This document shows positions 6,401 to 12,488 of a DNA stretch of 13,561 nt, piece by piece. Positions within the stretch are counted from its first letter, which is position 1, and each line of letters starts with the position of its first letter. The stretch comes from JBECKR01 sp040235415. GTDB lineage: Bacteria; Acidobacteriota; Polarisedimenticolia; Polarisedimenticolales; Polarisedimenticolaceae. Position numbers and translations under genes: made by a program. The stretch is taken from assembly GCA_040235415.1 (NCBI GenBank), contig JBECKR010000104.1, positions 1 through 13,561 of the forward strand. The letters run 5' to 3'. Under the pieces are notes generated by a model, which was not told the origin of the DNA, did no database searches, and saw only the letters and a program-made list of their open reading frames with translations.

Positions 6401-9400
6401 GCTCCAGCGTCTCCTTGTAGGCCCGGACCAGATCCTCGACCCCGACGTCGGCCACGGCGTCGCCGCTCCGCCGCAGCACGAGCCGTCCGTCGTCTCGAAC
6501 GACGCCGACCCGGACGCAGGCCAACCCGGCCATGAGGCGCTCGAACGCCTCGACGCTCTCCGGAGCGACGCTCGCGACGATCCGGCCGTTCGACTCCGAG
6601 AACAGCGCCGCGTCCGCCCCGAGCGCGGCGAGATCGGACGACGCGTCGAGGTCGATCTCGGCGCCGAGCCGGCCCGCCATCGCGGACCGCGCGAGCGCGA
6701 GCGCGAGCCCGCCCTTCGCCGGGGTCGAAGCGGAGCGCACGAAACCGTGGCGCACGGCGTGCTCGAACGCGCGGTACAGCGGGAGCGTCCACGCCGCGTC
6801 GACCGTCGGAACGCGCGTCCCGACGTACGGCGCGGGCTCGCCGGTGCGGCGGGGGCGGCCGTCGCGCTCGCCCAGCCAGCGGTAGTACTCGCTCCCTCCG
6901 GTCTCGTCGCGGGTCGTGCCGAGCAGATAGACGACGTCCCCGTCGCCCTTGAAGTCGAGCGTGACCGCGCGCCGGACGTCGTCGATCTGGCCGATCGCCG
7001 AGACCAGCAGCGTCGGCGGGACGCTGATCTTGACGCCGCCCATGAAGGAGTCGTTCTTCATGGAGTCCTTGCCCGAGACCATCGGAGCCCCGTACGCGCG
7101 GCACGCGTCGTACAGCCCGCGGCACGCGCGGACGAGCTGCGCGAGCTTGTACTCGCCGTCCGGGGTTCGCTCCGACCGGACCGGATCGGGCCAGCAGAAG
7201 TTGTCGAGCACCGCCAGGCGCTCGAGCGACGCGCCGGCGCACAACTGGCGCCGCACCGCCTCGTCCACCGCCGCCGCCGCCATCGCGTAGGTGTCGAGGT
7301 CCGACAGGAACGGGTTGATCCCCTCCGAGAGGACGTACCCCCTGAGGGAGCCGTGCCTCGCCAGGAACACGGTTCCCTCGGCCGGGACGTCGGCGAACGC
7401 CCCGACGAACGGCTTCACGACCGAGAGCCCCTTGACCTCGTGGTCGTAGTGCCGGGCCTTGCGCTCCCCGGAGCAGAGGTTGAGCCGCGCCGTCATCGCG
7501 AGCAGAACCTCGCCGAGCTCCCGCGGCCGCGCGCCCGCGGGCTCCTCGAACGCCGGCGCGACCCAGCGCGCCGTGAGGTCGAGGTCCGGATCGCCCTCGT
7601 GCAGGAACTCCATCGAGACGTACGCGACCGTCTCGTCCCCCCAGGTCACGTGCAGCCGCCCGGTGTCCGTGAACGCGCCCAGCACGGTTGCCTCGACCTC
7701 GCGACGGCGGGCGAGCGCGAGGAACTCGTCGATCCGCTCCGGCGGTACCGCGAGCGTCATCCGCTCCTGCGCCTCGGACAGCAGGATCTCCCAGGGCGCG
7801 AGTCCGGCGTACTTCAGCGGAGCCAGCGAGAGGTCGAGACGGGCGCCGCCGCTCTGCCGGGCCATCTCGCCGACCGACGACGACAGGCCCCCGGCGCCGT
7901 TGTCGGTGATCGCCGAGTACAGCCCGAGGTCGCGCGCCTCGAGCAGGAAGTCGAACATGCGCTTCTGCGTGATCGGATCGCCGATCTGCACGGCCTGGAC
8001 CGGTGCCGACTCGTCGAGCGCCGCCGACGAGAACGTCGCGCCGTGGATCCCGTCCGCCCCGATGCGCCCGCCCGTCATGACCACGAGGTCGCCGGGGCGC
8101 GCGCGCTTGCGCTCGCCGGGCGTCCCGGCGATCGTCACCGGCAACGCGCCGACGGTTCCGCAGAACACCAGCGGCTTCCCGAGATAGCGATCGTCGAACA
8201 GCTCGAAGCCGCGGCCGTAAGGCACTCCGCTCTGGTTGCCGCCGTCGATCACGCCTTGATGGACGCCGTCGCGCACGCGGCGCGGGTGCAACAGACCGCG
8301 CGGCAGCTCGCCGCGGTAGAACGGCGACGCGAAGCAGTAGCCCCAGACGTTCGAAAGCAGCGCGGCCCCGCGCCCGGTCCCGAACGGGTCGCGGTTGACG
8401 CCCACGATCCCGGTGATCGCTCCGCCGTACGGATCGAGCGCCGAGGGCGAGTTGTGGGTCTCGACCTTGTAGACGAGGTGCACCGCGTCGTCGAACGCGA
8501 CGACCCCCGCGTTGTCGTGGAACACCGACACGAGCCACGACGACCGGCCCGCCGCCCGCGTCGCCGCGTCGATCTCCTCGGTGGCCCCCCGGATGTAGGT
8601 CTTGAACAGCGACTCGATCCGCTGCGGGCGGCCGTCCCCCTCATGGTAGGTGATCGTCGCGTTGAAGATCTTGTGCTTGCAGTGCTCGCTCCAGGTCTGC
8701 GCGACGCACTCCAACTCGACGTCGGTCGGATCGCCTCCGAGACCCAGCGCGCGGCGCTCGGGGGCCTCGCCGTCGGCCCGGAAGTGGTCGCGGACGGCGC
8801 GCATCTCGGCGAGCGTCAGCGCGAGCAGCCCCGTGCGGCTGATCTCGATCAGCGCCTCGTCGCTTCCCGAAAGGTCCACCGTCCGCACGGCGGGGCGGTC
8901 GTGCGTCGCGACGCTCGGGACCGACAGGTCCGGCGCGGACGCGCGCCACGCGCCGTACGCCTCGACGGCCACGGTCTGGATCACGGGGTTCGCGAGCAGG
9001 TCGACGGCGACGCGCTCGGCTCGCTCGCGATCGACGCCGTCGAACACGTACATCACGGAGGTGTACACCGCCGCGTCGGGCTCGAGCGCGCGGCCGAGGG
9101 TATCGCGGACCGCGACGAGCGCGCTCTTCCCGACCGGATCGGTGACACCGGGCCTGTAGGCGACCGTCACCGCGACGTCGAACGGTCCGTCGTCGAGCTT
9201 GCCGATGGCGCCGGCGTGCAGCACCGGGTCGACCAGCTCCGCGAGGATCCGCTCGGACTCTCCGGGTCGAAGCGCGGCCGCGACGCGGTAGACGTCGCGA
9301 GTCCGCACGGCTCGGACGTCGATGCCGAGAAAGCTCCGGATGCGGGCCGCGACGTGCTCCCCACGGGCGTCCGCGAGCCCGCGCCGGGTGCCGATCTCGA

Positions 9401-9413
9401 TTCGAGTGACCAT
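6393..9413 (-). CDS. purL: phosphoribosylformylglycinamidine synthase PurL with fused PurS-like domains
   Basis: Catalyses ATP-dependent conversion of FGAR to FGAM using ammonia from PurQ. From the chosen start the product has 1006 residues, between small PurL (~720-740) and the one-chain enterobacterial enzyme (~1300). Residues about 2-70 and 78-152 are two PurS-like halves (GLADARGEHVAARIRSFLG; PGVTDPVGKSALVAV and LLANPVIQTVAVE). The synthetase core follows, with QTWSEHCKHKIF (H244), VETHNSPSALDPYGGAITG (H320), IDGGNQSGVPYG, ITDNGAGGLSSSVGEMA, CSGERKARHYDHEVKGLSVV and GAPMVSGKDSMKND. No glutaminase domain is fused; purQ follows with an 8-bp overlap. The frame stays open upstream to 9887, but there it merely opposes the LysR gene. 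The ATG at 9413 has GGTGGAG at 9420-9426 and begins exactly at the PurS-like domain. Identification is certain and the start is well supported. Confidence 0.95.
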   Translation of the reverse strand: MVTRIEIGTRRGLADARGEHVAARIRSFLGIDVRAVRTRDVYRVAAALRPGESERILAELVDPVLHAGAIGKLDDGPFDVAVTVAYRPGVTDPVGKSALVAVRDTLGRALEPDAAVYTSVMYVFDGVDRERAERVAVDLLANPVIQTVAVEAYGAWRASAPDLSVPSVATHDRPAVRTVDLSGSDEALIEISRTGLLALTLAEMRAVRDHFRADGEAPERRALGLGGDPTDVELECVAQTWSEHCKHKIFNATITYHEGDGRPQRIESLFKTYIRGATEEIDAATRAAGRSSWLVSVFHDNAGVVAFDDAVHLVYKVETHNSPSALDPYGGAITGIVGVNRDPFGTGRGAALLSNVWGYCFASPFYRGELPRGLLHPRRVRDGVHQGVIDGGNQSGVPYGRGFELFDDRYLGKPLVFCGTVGALPVTIAGTPGERKRARPGDLVVMTGGRIGADGIHGATFSSAALDESAPVQAVQIGDPITQKRMFDFLLEARDLGLYSAITDNGAGGLSSSVGEMARQSGGARLDLSLAPLKYAGLAPWEILLSEAQERMTLAVPPERIDEFLALARRREVEATVLGAFTDTGRLHVTWGDETVAYVSMEFLHEGDPDLDLTARWVAPAFEEPAGARPRELGEVLLAMTARLNLCSGERKARHYDHEVKGLSVVKPFVGAFADVPAEGTVFLARHGSLRGYVLSEGINPFLSDLDTYAMAAAAVDEAVRRQLCAGASLERLAVLDNFCWPDPVRSERTPDGEYKLAQLVRACRGLYDACRAYGAPMVSGKDSMKNDSFMGGVKISVPPTLLVSAIGQIDDVRRAVTLDFKGDGDVVYLLGTTRDETGGSEYYRWLGERDGRPRRTGEPAPYVGTRVPTVDAAWTLPLYRAFEHAVRHGFVRSASTPAKGGLALALARSAMAGRLGAEIDLDASSDLAALGADAALFSESNGRIVASVAPESVEAFERLMAGLACVRVGVVRDDGRLVLRRSGDAVADVGVEDLVRAYKETLEHA

Positions 9414-9419
9414 CGCGTG

Positions 9420-9426
9420 CTCCACC
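9420..9426 (-). promoter_or_regulatory. ribosome-binding site fixing the purL start
   Basis: On the minus strand GGTGGAG ends 6 nt before the ATG at 9413. It is the only good Shine-Dalgarno in this part of the long open frame, and it excludes the upstream extension to 9887. Confidence 0.75.
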
Positions 9427-9474
9427 GGCGTCGCAACGACGGCCAGAGCGTAACCCCCGGCGACACATTCATCC

Positions 9475-9513
9475 AATCGATTCGTTATATACTTTGCATC
9501 GACATGGTCGATG
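9475..9513. promoter_or_regulatory. divergent promoter/operator region between purL and the LysR gene
   Basis: This AT-rich stretch contains a TTATATACT block (9485-9493) that can serve as the -10 (TATACT, 9488-9493) for the plus-strand LysR gene. Its near-symmetry could also supply a minus-strand -10 for purL. No convincing -35 is visible. Two symmetric elements flank the block: AATCGATT (9475-9482) and the inverted repeat CATCGA-CATGG-TCGATG (9497-9513), which spans the LysR start codon. The 13-mer from 9499 to 9511 fits the T-N11-A rule for LysR-type operators. Autoregulation by the LysR protein is inferred. Confidence 0.5.
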
Positions 9514-10409
9514 ACACGAACGCACCACCGCGCGCCTCGGCGGATCCCGACGCCCTTCGGGCGTTGCTCTCGATCGCGCGTCTCGGCACCGTCGCCGCGG
9601 CCGCCGCCGCGCTCGGCCGCACGCAGCCGAGCATCAGCGCCCGGCTCGCCGGGCTCGAGCGCGCCTGGGGGACGCGGCTGTTCTACCGCCGGGCCCGCGG
9701 GATGGAACCGACGCCGGAGGGGCGCCGCCTGCTTCCGCTCGCGACGGCCGCGCTCGAGGCCCTCGCCGCGGTCGAGCGCGCCGCCGGCCGTCCGGTCGCA
9801 CCGCCGGCTGAGGTCCGCATCGGCGCAGGCGCTGCCCTCGGGCGAACCGTCGTGCCCGGCGCCCTGCGCGCGCTCCTGGCGCGTCACCCCGGAACCTCGA
9901 TTCGCGTGCTCGAGGGGGGCTCCGCGCGTCTGCTGGAGGCGGTGCGCTCCGGCGAGATCGACGTCGCGTTCGTCACCCGCGTCGCCGGGTCGGCGCTCCC
10001 GGACGGCCTCGAGGCGACGCCGATCGGCCGCTCTCCCGTGGACCTCCTGGTGCCCGCGTCCGCCGACGGGCCGCGACGCCGGCGCCAGCGCTCACGCGAA
10101 CTCGCGGGACGGCCCCTCGTGCTCCTCCACGCCGGCTCGGCGTTCCGGCGGCACGTCGAGGCGGCCCTGGCCGCCGCGGGAGCCCCGGCCCGCCCGACCG
10201 TCGAGGTCGGTAGCTTTTCGCTCGTCCGTCGCTACGTCGCGGCGGGCCTCGGCGTCGCACCGGTGCCCGCGGTCGCGTTCGGGTCCGGAGCCCTCCCGGA
10301 CGTCCGCCGCGTCCGTCTCGTCGACGTGCCCGAGGTGATCTACGAGCGCGTCGTGCGTGCCGGGACGCCTCTTCCGGAGATCGCGCGCGATCTGCTGCCA
10401 CGGATCTGA
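9504..10409 (+). CDS. LysR-family transcriptional regulator
   Basis: 301 residues, normal for the family. Residues about 16-75 form the LysR winged helix (ALRALLSIARLGTVAAAAAALGRTQPSISARLAGLERAWGTRLFYRRARGMEPTPEGRRLL). Residues about 103-300 form a periplasmic-binding-protein-like effector domain (VRIGAGAALG, VVPGALRALLARHPG, VRSGEIDVAFVT, YVAAGLGVAPVP). The frame is open far upstream, but only as the antisense of purL. ATG 9504 is the first start that gives just the LysR fold and lies 11 bp after a TATACT box. There is no Shine-Dalgarno, so the mRNA is probably almost leaderless. It is divergent from purL (90-bp gap) and 47 bp upstream of the metallo-beta-lactamase-fold gene, either of which could be a target along with itself. 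The effector cannot be told from sequence. Confidence 0.9.
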   Translation: MVDDTNAPPRASADPDALRALLSIARLGTVAAAAAALGRTQPSISARLAGLERAWGTRLFYRRARGMEPTPEGRRLLPLATAALEALAAVERAAGRPVAPPAEVRIGAGAALGRTVVPGALRALLARHPGTSIRVLEGGSARLLEAVRSGEIDVAFVTRVAGSALPDGLEATPIGRSPVDLLVPASADGPRRRRQRSRELAGRPLVLLHAGSAFRRHVEAALAAAGAPARPTVEVGSFSLVRRYVAAGLGVAPVPAVAFGSGALPDVRRVRLVDVPEVIYERVVRAGTPLPEIARDLLPRI

Positions 10410-10440
10410 GGGCCGCTGCTATGCTCGGCCGGGGCGGATC

Positions 10441-10448
10441 GAAGGAGG
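10441..10448 (+). promoter_or_regulatory. ribosome-binding site fixing the start of the exported MBL-fold gene
   Basis: GAAGGAGG lies 8 nt before the ATG at 10457. This selects 10457 over an in-frame ATG at 10421 and places the twin-arginine motif directly at the N-terminus. Confidence 0.8.
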
Positions 10449-10456
10449 CCGAGACG

Positions 10457-11350
10457 ATGCGAAGAAGGACGTTCCTCGCGACCGGGACCGCCGTCGCCGC
10501 GACCGCGGTCGCCCCCGGGTTCCTGGCCCGGCTGCTCGCGGCGGAGGGCGAGTTCCGGGACCTCGCCGACGGCGTCGGGATCTTCACCGAGCGCGGTGGG
10601 ACGATCGCCTGGCGCGTCACGCCCGACGCCGTGGTCGTGGTGGATGCGCAGTTCCCGGACACCGCGCCGCACTGCATCGCTCGGCTGAAGCCGCGCGCGC
10701 CGCGCGGGGTGGACCTCCTGTTCAACACGCACCACCACGCCGACCACACCGCCGGGAACGTCGCGTTCCGCGGCGTCGCGAAGTCGATCGTCGCCCAGGA
10801 GAACTGCCCGGTGCTGCAGCGCAGGTCCGCGGAGGAGCGCAACACGGCCGACGAGCAGGTCTACGCCGACACGACATTCGCGACCGAGTGGTCGAAGCAC
10901 CTCGGCGCGGAGCGTGTCGGCGCACGGTACTTCGGCCCGGCGCACACCGGGGGAGACGCGATCGTGCACTTCGAGAACGCCGGCGTCGTCCACGTCGGCG
11001 ACCTCGTGTTCAACCGCAGGATGCCGTACATCGATCTCGATCACGGCGGCTCGATCCGGGGCTGGGTCGAGGTCCTGTCGAAGGCCGAGAAGACCTACCC
11101 CGCGGACGCGACGTTCGTCTTCGGCCACGGCTCCGAGGCGCACGGCATCGTCGGCAAGCGCGCGGATCTCGGCGTGATGGCCGCGTACCTGCGCGGGCTG
11201 CTCGACTACGTCGCCGCCGGACGGAAGGCCGGAAAGTCGGTTGACGAGCTCTCGAAGGTCGTGACGGTCCCGGGGTTCCCCGATCATGCGGCCGGTTGGG
11301 ACGGCGCGCTCCGTCACAACGTCGAGGCGGCGTGGCGAGAGCTCGGCTAG
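10457..11350 (+). CDS. Tat-exported metallo-beta-lactamase-fold hydrolase
   Basis: 297 residues with an N-terminal twin-arginine signal: RRRTFLATG, then an alanine-rich hydrophobic stretch to about residue 30, suggesting folded export to the periplasm or cell surface. The mature part has the complete metal-binding set of the metallo-beta-lactamase fold: THHHADH (H92, H94, D96, H97), GPAHTGGD (H163), VGDLVFN (D182) and FGHGS (H224). Two metal ions, normally zinc, are therefore expected. The arrangement resembles the SoxH/quinoprotein-associated branch more than true beta-lactamases, but the substrate is unknown and antibiotic hydrolysis should not be assumed. The gene follows the LysR gene by 47 bp on the same strand and may be controlled by it or share its transcript. 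Its TAG stop overlaps the TAG of the converging nitrilase gene within CTAG. Confidence 0.88.
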   Translation: MRRRTFLATGTAVAATAVAPGFLARLLAAEGEFRDLADGVGIFTERGGTIAWRVTPDAVVVVDAQFPDTAPHCIARLKPRAPRGVDLLFNTHHHADHTAGNVAFRGVAKSIVAQENCPVLQRRSAEERNTADEQVYADTTFATEWSKHLGAERVGARYFGPAHTGGDAIVHFENAGVVHVGDLVFNRRMPYIDLDHGGSIRGWVEVLSKAEKTYPADATFVFGHGSEAHGIVGKRADLGVMAAYLRGLLDYVAAGRKAGKSVDELSKVVTVPGFPDHAAGWDGALRHNVEAAWRELG

Positions 11351-12171
11351 GAGCGCGCGAGCCAGCCGGCGTACAGCTCGGGCCGGCGGTCCCGCAGGAA
11401 CAGCCGCCGCGCGTGCGAGGTCCGGACCTGCGCGAGGTCGAGGTCGGCGAGGAGCACCGCCTCCTCTCCGGCCCCGGCCGCCGCCAGCATTCTCCCGTCG
11501 GGACCGCACACGAACGACTCCCCGGCGAACTCGAGCCTGTCCTCCCGTCCGACGCGGTTGCACAGCGCGACGAAGTAGCCGTTCTGGAAAGCCGCCACCC
11601 GCATCTCGGCCTCGTACAGGCCGGCCGGCCACTCGCCGACCGTGCCGGCCTGCGGGACGACGACGAGCTCCGCGCCGTCGAGCGCGAGCGCCCGCATGTA
11701 CTCCGGGTAGTGCCGGTCGTAGCAGATCGCGACGCCGATCCGGCCGTGGCGCGTCTCGAACGTCCCGGGACCGAGGTCGCCCGGACGGTAGTACCCCTGC
11801 TCGTGGAAGCCTTCGTAGTCCGTGACGTGCACCATGCGGACCCGACCGAGCAGGCGGCCGTCGGCGTCGATCACGGGCGAGGTGTCGAAGCAGTGCCCGC
11901 CGTCGCGCTCGTAGAGGTTCGCGACGATCACGACGCCGAGCCGGCGGGCCGCCTCGGCGAGCGCCCCGGTCGTCGGGCCCGGGATCGGCTCGGCGAGGTG
12001 CGCGACGTCGCCCGAGGCGGGGCGCTGCGGATGGAACCGTTCGAACGCGAGCTCCGCGAAGGCCACGACCTGCGCGCCGTCCCGGGCGGCGCCCTCGACG
12101 GCGCCCAGCCCCCGCCGGAGGTTCTCCGCGCGGTCCGGTCCGGCCGACTGCTGCACCAGGGCGATCTTCAT
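11347..12171 (-). CDS. nitrilase-superfamily amidohydrolase with Met at the usual lysine position
   Basis: 274 residues, a single carbon-nitrogen hydrolase domain of the N-carbamoylputrescine amidase/beta-ureidopropionase type. Motifs seen: ALVQQSAG at the N-terminus, VVAFAELAFERFHP with Glu 40, FHEQGYYRPGD, GVAICYDRHYPEYMRAL with nucleophile Cys 150, and VVPQAG. The segment matching the family's catalytic RKMH reads RMVH here. The expected lysine is thus Met 113 (ATG, complement of 11833-11835), while His 115 is kept. Either this is a subfamily that uses another residue, or catalysis is altered. The cytoplasmic product would otherwise cleave a C-N bond of an amide or carbamoyl compound; the substrate is unknown. 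GAAGGAGA (12179-12186) lies 7 nt before the ATG at 12171. The neighbour on the left converges on it and the neighbour on the right is divergent, so it is transcribed alone. Confidence 0.88.
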   Translation of the reverse strand: MKIALVQQSAGPDRAENLRRGLGAVEGAARDGAQVVAFAELAFERFHPQRPASGDVAHLAEPIPGPTTGALAEAARRLGVVIVANLYERDGGHCFDTSPVIDADGRLLGRVRMVHVTDYEGFHEQGYYRPGDLGPGTFETRHGRIGVAICYDRHYPEYMRALALDGAELVVVPQAGTVGEWPAGLYEAEMRVAAFQNGYFVALCNRVGREDRLEFAGESFVCGPDGRMLAAAGAGEEAVLLADLDLAQVRTSHARRLFLRDRRPELYAGWLARS

Positions 12172-12178
12172 GGTTCGG

Positions 12179-12219
12179 TCTCCTTCGAGATCCGGCCGGT
12201 CGGGGCGAGGGCTTATAAT
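12179..12219. promoter_or_regulatory. divergent control region with TATAAT and symmetric TTATAA
   Basis: A plus-strand TATAAT (12214-12219) lies about 70 bp before the small gene. The overlapping TTATAA (12213-12218) is a palindrome, so the minus strand offers TATAAG for the nitrilase gene, giving a leader of roughly 35 nt that contains its Shine-Dalgarno (12179-12186). No good -35 is visible on either strand. This AT island stands out sharply from the surrounding GC-rich DNA. Confidence 0.5.
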
Positions 12220-12290
12220 CCTAACGGATGCCGTCGCGGGGCCGCCGCCCCCGGCGGTCCGGCGGCCGGCGTCCGAAAGTCGAGGGTGCC

Positions 12291-12473
12291 ATGGTCCGGA
12301 TCGAGCTCACCGAAGCCCAAGCGGAGCTGCTGCGGGACGTTCTCGAGATCGACGTCTCCGATCTCGGCATGGAGATCGCCGACACCGACCGCAAGGACTT
12401 CCGGGACCGGCTGAAGGCCCGCCGCGAGATGCTGCAGGCCGTGCTCGCGAAGCTCCCGGTCGGAGTCGCGTAG
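12291..12473 (+). CDS. small conserved-looking protein of unknown function (60 aa)
   Basis: The ATG at 12291 follows GAGGG (12282-12286). The product has 60 residues, acidic and basic residues in heptad-like spacing, and is probably all-helical (LTEAQAELLRDVLEIDVSDL, MEIADTDRKDFRDRLKARREML). No signal peptide or membrane segment is present. The pattern 'LL..L...SDL.MEI..TD...FR..LK.R...L' looks like a small family of uncharacterised cytoplasmic proteins that I have seen in diverse bacteria, but I cannot name a function. The frame is open back to an ATG at 12228, 9 bp after the TATAAT box. That extension is an Arg/Pro/Gly-rich stretch typical of noncoding GC-rich DNA and overlaps a GC hairpin (12240-12246 with 12261-12267), so I take it as leader. 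It converges on the photolyase gene with a 15-bp gap. Confidence 0.7.
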   Translation: MVRIELTEAQAELLRDVLEIDVSDLGMEIADTDRKDFRDRLKARREMLQAVLAKLPVGVA

Positions 12474-12488
12474 CCGGGTCCGCCGGCG

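Noticed and set aside
6012..9503. Very long plus-strand open frame (over 1100 codons) opposite purL and purQ
   Set aside because: It is the antisense of strongly conserved purL/purQ; the Arg/Pro/His-rich translation resembles no protein. Only its end, from 9504, is the real LysR gene.
9414..9887. Upstream extension of purL to an ATG at 9887
   Set aside because: It lies opposite the LysR coding sequence, has low-complexity composition, and a good ribosome site plus domain start place purL at 9413.
10410..10440. TATGCT near 10419 as a promoter of the MBL gene
   Set aside because: It is a single weak -10-like match in GC-rich sequence without a -35; read-through from the LysR gene is as likely.
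10421..10456. ATG at 10421 as start of the MBL-fold gene
   Set aside because: It would place 12 residues before the twin-arginine motif and lacks a ribosome site, whereas GAAGGAGG serves the ATG at 10457.
10340..11632. 430-codon minus-strand frame across the MBL gene
   Set aside because: It is the shadow of the MBL and nitrilase genes; the composition is non-protein-like and no motif is present.
12228..12290. ATG at 12228 as start of the small gene
   Set aside because: The added 21 residues are Arg/Pro/Gly-rich, it has no ribosome site, and it would be almost at the predicted transcription start; not fully excluded.
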